Source: Leptobrachium leishanense (Eukaryota; Chordata; Amphibia; Anura; Megophryidae). From it: a stretch of 64,000 nucleotides of DNA. The notes beneath the pieces were generated by a model. That model saw nothing but the letters and a program-made list of their open reading frames with translations, was not told the origin of the DNA and did no database searches. Shown here one piece after another: positions 31,843 through 43,617 of the stretch. Each line of letters begins with the position of its first letter. Positions within the stretch are counted from its first letter, which is position 1. The stretch lies in NCBI GenBank assembly GCA_009667805.1, contig CM019066.1, positions 328,829,119 through 328,893,118 on the forward strand, read 5' to 3'. Position numbers and translations under genes: made by a program.

Positions 31843-32056
31843 CAGTGGCAAGAAAAAGTATGTGAACCCTTTGGGATTACGTGGAGTTTTGCATGAATTG
31901 GTCATAAAATGTGCTCTGATCTTCATCTAAATCACAACAATTTGAAAAACACAGTCTGCTTAAAATAATACAACACAAACATTATATGTTTTCATGTGTT
32001 TATTGAACATAACGTAAACATTCACAGTGCAGGGTGGAAAAAGTATGTGAACCTTT
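31843..32056. repeat. Tc1 left inverted terminal repeat (IR/DR)
   Basis: Outer direct repeat AAAAAGTATGTGAACCCTTT at 31854 and inner AAAAAGTATGTGAACCTTTG at about 32039. Pairs with 33250-33463. Confidence 0.9.
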
Positions 32057-32060
32057 GGAC

Positions 32061-33083
<1,023 letters not shown>

Positions 33084-33249
33084 GGTTCACATCAGGCAGT
33101 GCTTCTTGAAACCAGTAAACCCAAAACTGGTGTGTGTTTTTAAAGGGCAGGACAGCTTTCGGAAACACATCCAATAATATCACACTGATTGGACTCAAGG
33201 TTGGCTCACTCCTGGCTCCAATTAGCTCTTGGAGAAGTCATTAGGCTAG

Positions 33250-33463
33250 GGGTTCACATACTTTTTCCACCCTGCACTGTGAATGTTTACATGTTCTGTT
33301 CAATAAAAACATGAAAACATATAATGTTTGTGTTGTATTATTTTAAGCAGACTGTGTTTTTCAAATTGTTGTGACTTAGATGAAGATCAGAGCACATTTT
33401 ATGACCAATTCATGCAAAACTCCACGTAATCCCAAAGGGTTCACATACTTTTTCTTGCCACTG
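33250..33463. repeat. Tc1 right inverted terminal repeat (IR/DR)
   Basis: Mirror of 31843-32056; the inner motif GGTTCACATACTTTTTCCACC and the outer GGGTTCACATACTTTTTCTTG are both present. Confidence 0.9.
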
Positions 33464-33465
33464 TA

Positions 33466-34196
33466 GATGTGGGTGGTGGAACAACTAGGAGATCATGAGC
33501 AATTAATTAAGTTTATTTTGGTCATGGTGGCTAGAGTGTTCCTTAAAACTATGTGTATTTTATCCCTATGTAAGTTTTACATGACTATGATACAGTACTC
33601 ACATTTACTTTAATTCTTGACATATTAATTGACTTTGAGCCATGTTCGGCCTTTTGAAAAAATGTGATAGTTTATGGAGCCAGGCAATTCGCTATACAAG
33701 CTGAGAGCAGAGTATTACCAATAGTAAATTTTGTTATGGAAACCTGTGGCCGCAAGTGAAAGCAATACCTCACCTGGGGCTGCTCATTCCCCACACGTGA
33801 AGAACCGGTAATGTTGAATGGAAATAAGAGATACTATGTAATGTTATATACATATATATGCAAGAGAGACTCAAATATAATAATGAAATTACGATGAGTC
33901 TGCATGTTTTTGAACATAAATTCATAATCCATTAAGCAGAGGTACAGGGACCTGTCCGCTAAAAGAAAAGTTATATGAAAATACACTGTTCTGGAAGAAA
34001 TGACTGAGTTGGAGAAAACATCCAGGTTTGTTACTCATTAAACACAGATGGTTGTAAAGTCTTCTTTTGCTCACACTAGCTGGCACGGTTCAAAGCAGAG
34101 AGTGTGAGAATTAAAGCAGTTCTGGCGTTATTTACGATGAGTATGGCTACTCCACAGGTCCTGACCAACTACAGGGCACTTTAGGGCAGTGCTTCC
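33466..34196. other. No gene or repeat recognised
   Basis: AT-rich, unique-looking sequence; no domain-bearing frame. Confidence 0.4.
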
Positions 34197-34199
34197 TTA

Positions 34200-34526
34200 G
34201 GCCCCGTTCACACTGTGCGATTTATCGCACAGATTTTGCCGCAAAATCGCGGCAAAATCCGCGCAATGTCACGCTATGTAGCATCTCCAATGCATTTCAA
34301 TGGAGCGGTTCACATCTTGCTGCGCAACGTCTCATGTCGCGCGTCACAGTGGCATGTCGCTGGTACATGACCCTTTTTTTGCGATTTGCGTTTTGTGATT
34401 TTGCGATTTCCATTAGTGGTGTTTTGCGAAATCACGACGTTGCGCGACAGTGTCGCGCAACGTCGCGAATTTGAAAATCGCGCAGAAAAATGCACGATTT
34501 TCAAATCGCACAGTGTGAACGGGGCC
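34200..34526. mobile_element. Harbinger-type MITE, GGCCCCGTTCACACTG ends
   Basis: It starts GGCCCCGTTCACACTGTGCG and ends CGCACAGTGTGAACGGGGCC, exact inverted repeats that continue inward (ATTTATCGCACAG / TTTTCAAATCGCACAG). Flanked by TTA on both sides (34197-34199 and 34527-34529). The body is rich in GCGATTTTGCG-like strings. Confidence 0.85.
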
Positions 34527-34529
34527 TTA

Positions 34530-34956
34530 GGCTAGGGTCAGGCGAAAGCATTTTTCCCCGCGAACGTGAAAAAGTGCGTCCGAACGCATTGACAAATTTT
34601 TTCACGGAATGCGCAAAAACGGTCAGACGACGCGCATTTTCGGGCGTGATTTTGTACGGATCGTCAATAAAACTCTTTTTGCGTCTGGACGTTATGTAGG
34701 CTGGACATTAGCAGCGTCTGACATCTCCTAATCACGCACATACGCCGCTATGCCACAGCGGCGCACTCAGTACGTCAGTACTAGCGGTTCTGTGTTCTCA
34801 GAAAAATGCATTCAAATTCCACTTGCGTTGCACGGCCGGACTTTTGTGCGGCCGTACATCGTATATTGGCCGTCATTGCCCGTCATCTGCTGCTAGTGCG
34901 GCCGTAATTATGTGCGCCAGAACGCACGTTAAAAGTGCGCTGGTCTGACCCCAGCC
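34530..34956 (+). mobile_element. GGCTAGGG-family MITE directly abutting the previous one
   Basis: It starts GGCTAGGGTCAGGCG right after the TTA that also closes the preceding MITE, and ends CTGACCCCAGCC before TAA (34957-34959). At 427 bp it is nearly the same as 2974-3400. Confidence 0.8.
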
Positions 34957-34959
34957 TAA

Positions 34960-35110
34960 AGGGAGCACTGAAGAAACAGGTTTGCCAGATATCTGAAGCA
35001 CAGCACAGGTGATACCATTTGCTGTTCAGTGATTGCAGGATCCAGTATGCATTTCCCCAGGGTAATATGTCCTGTTAGGGGTACTGGAGGACCAAGGTTG
35101 GGAGACAGTG
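34960..35110 (-). mobile_element. hAT-like MITE fragment (same family as 48513-48693)
   Basis: It ends GGACCAAGGTTGGGAGACAGTG, matching the end of the 48513 element; inside, GAAGCACAGCACAGGTGATA and CAGTGATTGCAGGATCCAGT also match it in inverted order. The left terminus is missing. Confidence 0.6.
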
Positions 35111-35322
35111 TTCGCGCTGCAGTCTATGGCTGCGAACGAGCTGCAATACGCCCCAAAGAAGCTCCTGTACTTCTTTGGGCGTAGGACGTTTTACAGCGCG
35201 TTCGTATGCACTTTAAAATGCCCAGGTGTGAACGGGCCCCATAGGAAATCATGGGATTTCCATGTTTAGGCGTTTTACAGCGCACAGGAACGCGCCGTAA
35301 AATGCCCAGGTGTGAACAGGCC
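35111..35322. mobile_element. Fragment of a Harbinger-type MITE
   Basis: The right end GTGAACAGGCC followed by TAA and the repeated GTTTTACAGCGC / AATGCCCAGGTGTGAAC strings mark a MITE of the GTTCACAC type. CGCCCAAAGAAG-type palindrome at about 35148-35182. The left end was not found. Confidence 0.5.
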
Positions 35323-35668
35323 TAAATTAAGCTCTGACACGCACCAAATTACAGTCAGTGATTGGGTGTCAGTCAGAATGGTTGTGCTGCCCCGTGTCTG
35401 GTCGTTTTGCTAGCTGCTTTCGGCTCCTAAATATATTATTTATTGTATTCCACCTCCAATATACAGAAAAGCCCTTGTAAGGGCTAATTTACAAGTTTAT
35501 TTTATTTTTATTATATTTTTTATAAAATTTCTCTTGCTTGTTGGTAGCCTGGCCAATTCTATGGACCGGTAACCCTCTGTTCTATTCCCTGTTTCTTTTT
35601 TTTTGGTTTCAGTTTAACAATAAAGTACAAGGTTTTCTTTGCTGTTTAAAATATCTAAAAAAAATATA

Positions 35669-35850
35669 CAGCGTTATTCAGAGAGAGGTGAAAACCAGAA
35701 GAATAGGTAGGAGAAGAGAACAATCTTGACCAAATAGCCGATTTGGAAAGTGAGATAAATGGGAGATTTTGTCTGGTTTGGCTATTTTGACCTAGAATTC
35801 TAACTTCTCCAGTCATTCTCCCGATTTGCACCTCTCTCTGAATAACCCTG
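35669..35850. mobile_element. 182-bp palindromic element (second copy)
   Basis: CAGCGTTATTCAGAGAGAGG and CCTCTCTCTGAATAACCCTG ends; same length and arrangement as 4495-4676. The flanking trinucleotides are ATA on both sides, a possible 3-bp duplication. Confidence 0.7.
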
Positions 35851-36455
35851 ATAGATTTTGAATATTTTATAGATATATATAATATAAGCCACTCAAATTT
35901 GATCTAGAATCCTCCCATACCCCCATACTCACATTTACGATTTTACCTATTTTATATAGGCTGCTTCTAATTACTAATTTTCATTTGAAAATAAAAATAA
36001 ACAATGAAGAAAAAAAATCAACCACCAATCAAAAATACCATCAAAAACATGAGTTTTTGCAGGTTGGGTTGTCTAGCATGGGTGGGTCCTGGGGAGTGGA
36101 CATGGCCTTCCACGTGATACCCATTTGTAATAGGGGAACAATGGCATGTCCACCTCCTCACAGTTTATTATAGCCCCCATCTCCTGTGAGCAGGGTAGGG
36201 CTTTAGAGAAAACATGGACTCCCACAATACTAGTGTTTGGGCAGCAACAGCTGTTCAGTCACTAATATGTTTATCCCAGTGGCGATGGATTGCTGACTTA
36301 GGGGATAAATCCCCACCTACACCAAAGGGACATAGGGTGTTATGGGGGTCATTATGACCTCATGTACTTTCATTTCTTCATATATTTTTAAGTATTTTTA
36401 ACTAATGCCAGCTGCCACTTAATGCCAAACCTCACTGCAAATTAACTAATAACTA

Positions 36456-36636
36456 CAGGTCTATTCACTAAAGGGGAAACTCAGGAGAATTGGCAGGAGA
36501 AGAGAACAATAGAGACCAAATATCCGATTTGAAAAGTGAGATAACTGGGAAAATAATTCTGGTTTGGCTATTTTGACCTCGAATTTTCACTTCTCCAGCC
36601 AATTTTCCTGAGTTTCACCTTTAGTGAATAGCCCTG
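36456..36636. mobile_element. 181-bp palindromic element, related third form
   Basis: CAGGTCTATTCACTAAAGG and CCTTTAGTGAATAGCCCTG ends; internal AGGAGAATTGGCAGGAGAAG pairs with CTTCTCCAGCCAATTTTCCT. It follows the plan of the 182-bp elements but with a different end sequence, CTATTCACTAAAGG in place of TTATTCAGAGAG. Confidence 0.65.
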
Positions 36637-38654
36637 TTAGTTCACTCTGGCCCTGTTGTTGTTCATTGATTCTTAGTACAAACGGGAAAAAACAAATGCG
36701 CAACTCTATTGTTTAGCACTCGAACTCTATGGTGTTGGCGAAGATTCCATCAGTGTGCTGCATTACCTATGCTTTCTTTCTGTCTGCCTGCATAAACACC
36801 CTATGTTGACTTCCTACCAAACACTGCTTGCTTTCTGTAAACCGACGTTTTGCCTGTCCATCTATCGGTTTTCTCAAATAAATAAAATTTGCTCTTGAGT
36901 TATCTGTAGTTTTGATTTCTGACTACATTCAGACATCCAGCCATTGCCATGACAATAACTCTCCTAAATGTCCGACACCAGATAACAGCACGCATAGTGA
37001 TACAGGGATTACATTTGCAGAGATATGTCAGCTGTTATTACTCAGCCTCCTTCTTTTAAAAGTGCATTTTGCAATTCGGAAGGCTATCAAATGAAAAATA
37101 AACAGGCCTCGGTCAACCTTTTCAGAGCAGTAACTGATTTTGCTATCAGAGGTATTACGTTCTGAAAGGGTATTTTGCACTTCATTTTAAAACCACTAAA
37201 CTCTGCTCATTCACACTAATGCTTTTAACAGCTGAGCAGCATAAAACCTCTTTTGCAAATACGCTTCAAGCTGTGTTATTTCTTGGAGACGTTTGGACTT
37301 TTGGCACCAGGGATGAGGTCTGATTTCAGCAGATGCTCCCCGTCCTCCTCCTAGGCAAGATGTCACGATGATGAGTTTAATGATGATGGTGAGTACGGCT
37401 ACTCCTGACATGTCAAACTCCTCTTTCTGAAGAGGGTGTTAAATGGATTAACGTTTATGTCTGCAGAGCAGTGACAAAGAAATATCTATCTTTCTATTTT
37501 CCTGTTTTTTTTCTTCTCTCCTTCATCCTTGAAGCCCTCGCAACAACTGCTAATAGGTCGATCCACAGGAAAGCCGATCCTGGGCTTTTTAACTTTGGGT
37601 GGAGTGCGTCGCCTAAACAGCTCAGCGTGCAGTTGATGAAGCAGTTGGCAGTGATCATATTTGCACAGCTCAACGAATTAAGCAATCATATAATATTGCA
37701 GAGCATATTAGTGAAGAATTTCCATATAACAGCATCTGATACTCCCAACTGGCTTCATAGTTGCTACAAATATAGGACTTTTAGCTGAGCCGATAGTAAT
37801 CTGATATCAAGCAAGGTTCTTTATTAAGCTTTTTCGCTGAGACCAGTCAAGGGTTTACATGGCATTAATCTTGGCTACACTCTTTATTATCACTCATTAG
37901 TCCTAGGGATAGCTCAGTGGAGCGAGTTCATTAGCCGAATTCTGACCTTTTTCTAGGTATGGAAATGAAGCACTTATGAGAACGTGGACTGGAATAGACC
38001 ACACGCAAGAAATTAAGCTTCTTTTTGGCCGGAGTGAAGTCTGAGTGAATCATACCATTATACTTAACAGAATAGACACATTTTACTTACATGCCTTAAT
38101 ATTTGAAAATATAATTTGATTTTAACATTGTTTACAATCAATAAATTAAGAAATTATATAGATTTACAATTTTTAATGGAGGCGTCCGTATTAAAAAGTT
38201 GTAGTAACCAAACTCACACTCTAATCTTCCACTCTTAGTAGCGCAGCTTCTGATGATTGCTCATGTCAGCAGTTGATATAACACAGTCTTTGCACACCAC
38301 GTGAACAGCAGCTTAATGAGTTTATCTATCATGGAGGGTTTTGCGTGGACGGTCTGTAGACTGCATTTGAGTATGACGCTTTGCACTGGATACCAGGGAC
38401 AGAACATAAGGTTTTGGTTAACTGGTTGAATTGAAATATAATTATTGCAGTGATTAGTTGAATTACAAGAATTTACTTCATAAAAAGTATAAAGATGCTT
38501 CAATGTTATAAAAAAATTATAGAAACACACACGGAACCAACATGCAATTTCCAGGTGAAAGGGGAAAAAAAATCCCCATTGCAGCCACTTGTCAGTTTAT
38601 ATATATCTTGGCTTAAATTTTATAATTCCCGGTCTTCACAGCTCACAGTTACAG
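36637..38654. other. Two kilobases without a recognisable gene
   Basis: Unique-looking sequence. The minus-strand frame 37211-37411 (66 codons) starts with a hydrophobic, signal-like stretch (VAVLTIIIKLIIVTSCLG) but matches no family that I know; on the plus strand the same place has ATG|GTGAGTAC, a good splice-donor shape. Neither is enough to call a gene. Confidence 0.3.
37895..37955 (+). other. Possible tRNA-like (box A) fragment
   Basis: GGGATAGCTCAGTGGAGCGAG resembles a tRNA D-arm / box A (TRGCNNAGYGG). No T-arm box B follows within tRNA distance and the acceptor stem does not close, so this is at best a tRNA-derived remnant or chance. Confidence 0.2.
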
Positions 38655-38960
38655 ACATTTATACAGCGCCAGCATATTCCATAGCACTTTACAATGGGGG
38701 AGCACAAACCTAGTTTGACTAAGAAATACAGCATTCTAACCAAGTGCTCAGCCACACATCCTGTGAGTTTATAATCTAAGGGACCGGGGTAAGTGAAAAA
38801 AATGGGACAGAAGGGGAAGGGGTAGCTGGTTACCATAAAGAATATAGTGGGGATTGCATGGGAAGGTCCAGAAGCTTGGGCTGAATAAGAGCAATTAGAG
38901 AGAGAAGCGGAAACAGCTGGAAAGGAGACCTGAAATTATGGACCAGGCCTGGGTGGGACA
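38655..38960 (-). mobile_element. L2-type LINE 3' fragment, inverted
   Basis: TTTATACAGCGCCAGCATATTCC, then ATAGCACTTTACAATGGGGG and GAGTTTATAATCTAAGGGACC: the reverse of an L2-style 3' UTR (compare 10381-10415). Confidence 0.6.
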
Positions 38961-39619
38961 TCAGAGTAAAGAAATGTGGATCTGTCTGTGTATGCTGGGA
39001 GGGAAGAGAGAATGGAGATTTGGTAAGAGTGCTCTTAAGAATTTACGACGGAGGAGGAGGAGGGGGAGGGAGAAGCAGAAGGGAAACACTAAGTAAAAGA
39101 GAGGGAGATTTAATAGACATGTAATCAGCCAGAAATTAATAAATGCACAAATAAAATACAATTGCAAGAATGAAGTAGTCTGGAGAATAGCGTTAGGGCG
39201 GCATTCTGAATCCTCAATACATTTATGCTGGTTCCTGGGAGCAGAGTGGAGAAATGTGGATCTGTCTGTGTATGCCGGGAGGAAAGAGAGAATGTGTAGT
39301 CCTAATAGTCATAATTAGACAGAGAAATGTTAAAAGTTGCTTAAATAAATATTAATCTTACAAATATATACATTGCATCTTACATTAATATTTTATCAAT
39401 GGACATACTTGATGTAATAGCACATGAGCACGTGTTTGCATACAATACTTGCACCACTAAACATAGTTTTGTACAAGACTAACATTTATGATTTTATAAC
39501 AGAAAATCAATCTGACCGTAATGGTATTTCATATGCATAAATTTACCTAAACATATATTATTGGAAAGTCATTATTATCTTACAATAAATAAAAACTAGA
39601 AAATAGTTTAAAAAATACT
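38961..39619. repeat. Stretch holding a short direct duplication
   Basis: AGAAATGTGGATCTGTCTGT followed by GTATGC(T/C)GGGAGG(G/-)AAGAGAG occurs at about 38970 and again at about 39251, 280 bp apart, with similar flanks (CAGAGTAA / CAGAGTGG). A purine-rich GGAGGAGGAGG run lies between. No gene. Confidence 0.6.
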
Positions 39620-39623
39620 TTAA

Positions 39624-40278
39624 CCCTTTCGCTGCTGAGCCATTTCACGCCTGTGTGCTGAGCTTATTTTTACCGTTTTTGCTCATTATGTTTAAATGTG
39701 TTTTGAAGCCACGTTTTATTATACCACCCAGACATATTATATAGCGTTCTTTCGGGCAGACTCGGCAGATTCATAATATATCATTATTATATGTATACGT
39801 CATGTCCTGCCTGTATATTATAACGAAAAATGCAATAAAATTAGAATTTTCAATAATTTACCACGTGTAAAGTGTTTTTTTTCTCTTTTTATCATGTGAT
39901 CGTTTGCGATTTATATTTTCTATGAGTTGCGCTTGTTAACAAAATTAGAAATAGGGACTCGTTACATTTTTTTGGGGGAAGTGATGTGCTTTTTAGAAAA
40001 CACCCCCCACAGAAAAAATCGGTAGTGCAGCATCATTGTTCACATTATAATTGAAATGGGAACAATATTGCTGAATTAACATGACTTCTATTGTGCCCGC
40101 CAGGGTCCCGGATGCTGGGCTGACATACAAGATGTCAGCCCGCACCGGGGAGGCCGCAGCAATCGGCCGGAATCCCAGCCTATCGCTGCCTGCTGTGCTA
40201 GGACGCATTCAGCGCGTCCATAGCACAGGAGTAACCACTTGGCTGGATGCGCTGAGTGCGTCCTTAGCAGCCAAGTGG
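39624..40278 (+). mobile_element. TTAA-flanked (piggyBac-type) element, short copy with terminal hairpin
   Basis: TTAA at 39620-39623 and 40279-40282. Left end CCCTTTCGCTGCTGAGCC matches the 7463 element. The right half has palindromes: GGGCTGACATACAAGATGTCAGCCC (about 40116), TGTGCTAGGACGC with GCGTCCATAGCACA (about 40193-40225), and TAACCACTTGGCTG with CAGCCAAGTGGTTA, which forms the right end itself. No transposase. Confidence 0.75.
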
Positions 40279-40282
40279 TTAA

Positions 40283-41437
40283 CCCCTCCACTACCAAGAT
40301 CGTCATTACTCTATCTGCAAGGCCCGATATCCAGCATACTTGACATGGTGCTCCACAGGAGAAATGCAAATGAATCTAATTCATTGCAAAATAAATTTTG
40401 TTTTCATTCAGGGTTCAGGATCCAGAACACGGCCCTGAAATTTTAGCACCATAGTCATGAAGCTTGAGTTGCTAACAATTTGTAAAACCAGCTGGTAAAG
40501 TGCTTACATGATATCTCCCCAGCTTATCCTGCACAGAGCCTGGAACTGCAGTAATTCCATTTGGCCAATAGATGGCAACCTCTGCCTGCCAAATAGGTTA
40601 TTACAGTAAAAAATACAATGGAAACATTTCCAATTATTTTGTACTAAGTAATTAATTAAAATGATTTAAAAAAACAAACAAAAAACACTGGTTTCTGAGA
40701 GTGGTTTTTTTGGAAAGTTCCTTGTTAGTGAAAGGTTTAAATCTACTGCATGCTTGCAAAAATGTACCTATACAATATAATTTACTTAATCACTAGAGGA
40801 GTTATTTCACCTAAATTCACTAAACGCTAAAAAGCACTGCTATTGCAACTACAGTGGACTTCAACAACACCAGGTGAAGTTTTAGCAAACAGTGAACCAC
40901 GCTGAACTACAGTACCACTATTATTCTTCTGTAGACAAAGTCAACTGTGGTTATTTTCCATTTATTACTACATTGATAAATATTCCATAGCGATCTTAAA
41001 GTGGAAATCTTCTTTGAACCCCAATAGACACTATGTTGAAAACAAAAACAAGTTGACTGACACAATGGAGAAATGTATGCTAAACATTTTTGTCAGGCTC
41101 AATGTAGGGAACCATGTTGAGTACAATACGGAAAAACACAGCAGAAAACAGTGAGTAGTGAATCTGACATAGTTCTAATCCTGTAGTTGACCCACCAGAG
41201 TTTCAAAAACTTCCGAAATCTATGGAATCTACATGGTTCACAATGTAATTCGAAATAAATTCACCATTATTTCAATAAAACAAGGGTGGATAGTGAATAA
41301 TCCTTGATAAGAATTTGATTGAAGATTGTTGACACTATCCACCCCAAAAAACAACATTTGATTAATGATTTTAAATGAAGTGCCACTAGAAATATAAAAA
41401 AAATTTCGCCAGTGGATTCATGTTAAAAATTACCCTT
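40283..41437. other. No gene; possible TTAA-element start at 40279
   Basis: TTAACCCCTCCACTACCAAG (40279) repeats the motif at 27736 and 54679, so another TTAA element may start here, but no right end was found (a TTAGTGAAAGGTTTAA at about 40720 is a weak candidate). The remainder is AT-rich with no domain-bearing frame. Confidence 0.3.
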
Positions 41438-42740
41438 CGGGGGGCGTGGCTGGCCACGTGCAGGAGCGGATGTGTTTGTCCTGAGCTCCGTTCATGAAGG
41501 CTGTCTGTGGCGATATTTGACCCGCAACCTCAATTGAATTGCCCCCCTTGGGGAGTCCCGGCATGGCTGGCCATCGGTTGCAGTGCCCTGGAGCCGCTTA
41601 GGTCCCCCCTCCAGGGCCCAGCGGAGATTGGGGCGTCACTTCCCAGCGGGAGAGCAGGCCCGGTGGCCATTTTGAGGCCCACTACCTCGCAGAGTTTTGG
41701 GCCATTCCTCACCTTCCTTTCCTCCCTCTGTGCGGCTCCACCTGAGCAACTGGCGGACGCGGGCTTGGAGGACCCCTGTCCTCTGCACGCGGCTGCTGAC
41801 CCGGTGGTGGAGCAGGCGGGGAGCGCGCAGAATGGAGGCGTCTGATGCGTGTCCTCACCATTGGAGAGGAGGAGGCTGCCCTTGTGGACCTTGGGGACTG
41901 CCTGGTGCGGAGAGTGGAGGTCGGGGGAGGCCCATTGATGTGCGGCCTCTGGAGTGGCTCGTCAGCGGTCTGTCAAGTAGGATGGGACCCGGAAAGGAAG
42001 GCCCCAATTGCGACCTGGATGTTGAAGGCCCTACCTGAAGATCGTGGGGAGAGTTTCCTTGTTTTGGCAGTGGCTCGTGGTAGTGGAAGAGTGGGGAGGC
42101 CGGCCGTGCAGCGGACTTCGGTAGAGGTCCGCAAGATGTCTGCTATTGGTCCCCCGGCGTAGTTGGAGACGTATCCTGTTTGCTGGATCCTGCAAGAGGT
42201 ACCTGGACTTGGCAAAGTGGCACACCCTGCCTTTCTGCTGGATACGGGGTGAGATGTCCTGTGATACGCCTGAGACTCCATGTCTCCTGATATGATCCTA
42301 CTCGCTATTCCCCCCCATTCTGAAACGCTTTGAACATTGCTGAGATTTTTTCCTTTTTTGTTGCTTGCCCACACGCTGAGACTTTTTATTTCTTTTATTT
42401 TCTGATGGGACCCCCCTATTTGGGGATGCTTTTATAGACTCCCAGCTGCCCTCGGAAGATCCTCCGTATTTTTCTGCAGAGTGTTTTGCGCTACCACTAC
42501 CCCCACCTCTCTTATATGTTATTACTTGCTGAGAACCCTCTAAGTGGGGATGCTTATAGTATTTTTCTGATGCCTTTTGATTTATCGTTGAGTTTTCCCT
42601 TTGCAGCTGCCATTTCTCTTTTATTATTATAATTTTGTATTTCATTTGATGACCTGTTATGGCCCTGAGAGGCCATTTTCCGCAGTTGATTTGTCTGACT
42701 TTGCAAAAATTCTAAAATAAGGAATTACAAAAAAAAATGG
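41438..42740 (+). mobile_element. L1/Tx1-like retroposon: GC-rich 5' part plus 3' UTR and A-tail
   Basis: It opens with GGGGGGCGTGGCTGG, a start seen in frog L1/Tx1 5' regions, continues GC-rich to about 42160, then becomes pyrimidine-rich and ends CTAAAATAAGGAATTAC plus A9. No reverse transcriptase or endonuclease frame is present between, so it looks internally deleted, or a non-autonomous retroposon made of LINE ends. The overlapping open frames at 41507-42162 reflect GC content. Class is inferred from architecture. Confidence 0.45.
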
Positions 42741-42769
42741 TGTGTGTGAGAATATATATATATAATATA

Positions 42770-43074
42770 CGCGTATGAGCACAAAGGTGTTTATTGTCAC
42801 GTTTCCAGCCCTAGTCCCTGTTGTGAGCCGGTCGGCTCTTTTCCTTGTCTGGGCTATCCCTTCCTTCCTTCTCCCTCTGTTCCTGGATGCCCCTGTAGCC
42901 AGCCTGATCTCGGACCATATGATCTGCCTGCTCTGCCCAATCCCTATATATCCAGTGTCTCCCATTGCTCAGGGCTCTTGCATAAGGGTCCCTTGCTCTC
43001 TGCTATTCTGACTGTGGTTCTGGTCCTGCTTGCAATTATTTCCCCCTGTGATTTTCTCTTTGTATATTATTGTT
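42770..43074. other. Unclassified fragment, possibly LTR-derived
   Basis: TGTCACGTTTCCAGCCC near 42796 looks like the start of a frog Gypsy-type LTR, but no matching end, primer site or second copy is seen in the window. Confidence 0.2.
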
Positions 43075-43617
43075 CAGTTCTTTTAATTTGCAGCACAAAG
43101 TCTCTTTATTTATATATTTATTTAGGGTTTTTTCGGCAAAATGTTATTTTCCGATATTTTTTCCATTTTTTTTTTAAATCACGCTTTTCTTTTTTCTGTA
43201 ACAGACCTTTTTATTATTATTCATTGGACCTTATGTTAATTCCAGACATTTTCGTCCAGTAGTTTTTTGCAAACAGCGTTTCAAATTTTTAACCTTTTCA
43301 AATGTTTTTGTGTTTTTTTTTCTTTACCCTGTTTGTCGGCTTATTCCGGCAGCTGGTCAGCGCTGGGTTCGGCGGATTGTTGGCTCTTATTGGACGCGTT
43401 TGGCGGGTTTGAGGAAGATCGTCGGGTACGTTCGGTGGGTTTTCTGCAGCATTTTGGATCGATCAGATTTTTCTCATCATATTGGTGGGGTTTTTGGCAG
43501 ATTTTCAGATCCGTTCCCTACACTTCGGGGACCTGCGGCGAATGCTGAATTCACCGCATGGTCGGGGAACGAGAGAGCACTGAAATGTTGGTGGCATTCC
43601 AGTGCTCTCTGAATAAC
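43075..43617 (+). mobile_element. CAGGGTTATTC-family element, left-truncated copy
   Basis: Core strings AAAGTCTCTTTATTTAT, CTGTAACAGACC, TTATTATTATTCATTGGACC and CACTTCGGGGACCTG, ending CAGTGCTCTCTGAATAACCCC. Starts in the middle of the family core, so the left half is missing. Confidence 0.65.

Noticed and set aside
37895..37955. tRNA gene
   Set aside because: Box A-like text only; no box B, no closing acceptor stem. Kept only as a low-confidence fragment.
41507..42162. Overlapping GC-rich frames of about 105-113 codons
   Set aside because: Open in several phases through GC composition in a LINE-like 5' region; no endonuclease or RNA-binding motif.
42770..43074. LTR retrotransposon
   Set aside because: A TGTCACG start alone; no second LTR, primer-binding site or gag/pol text.
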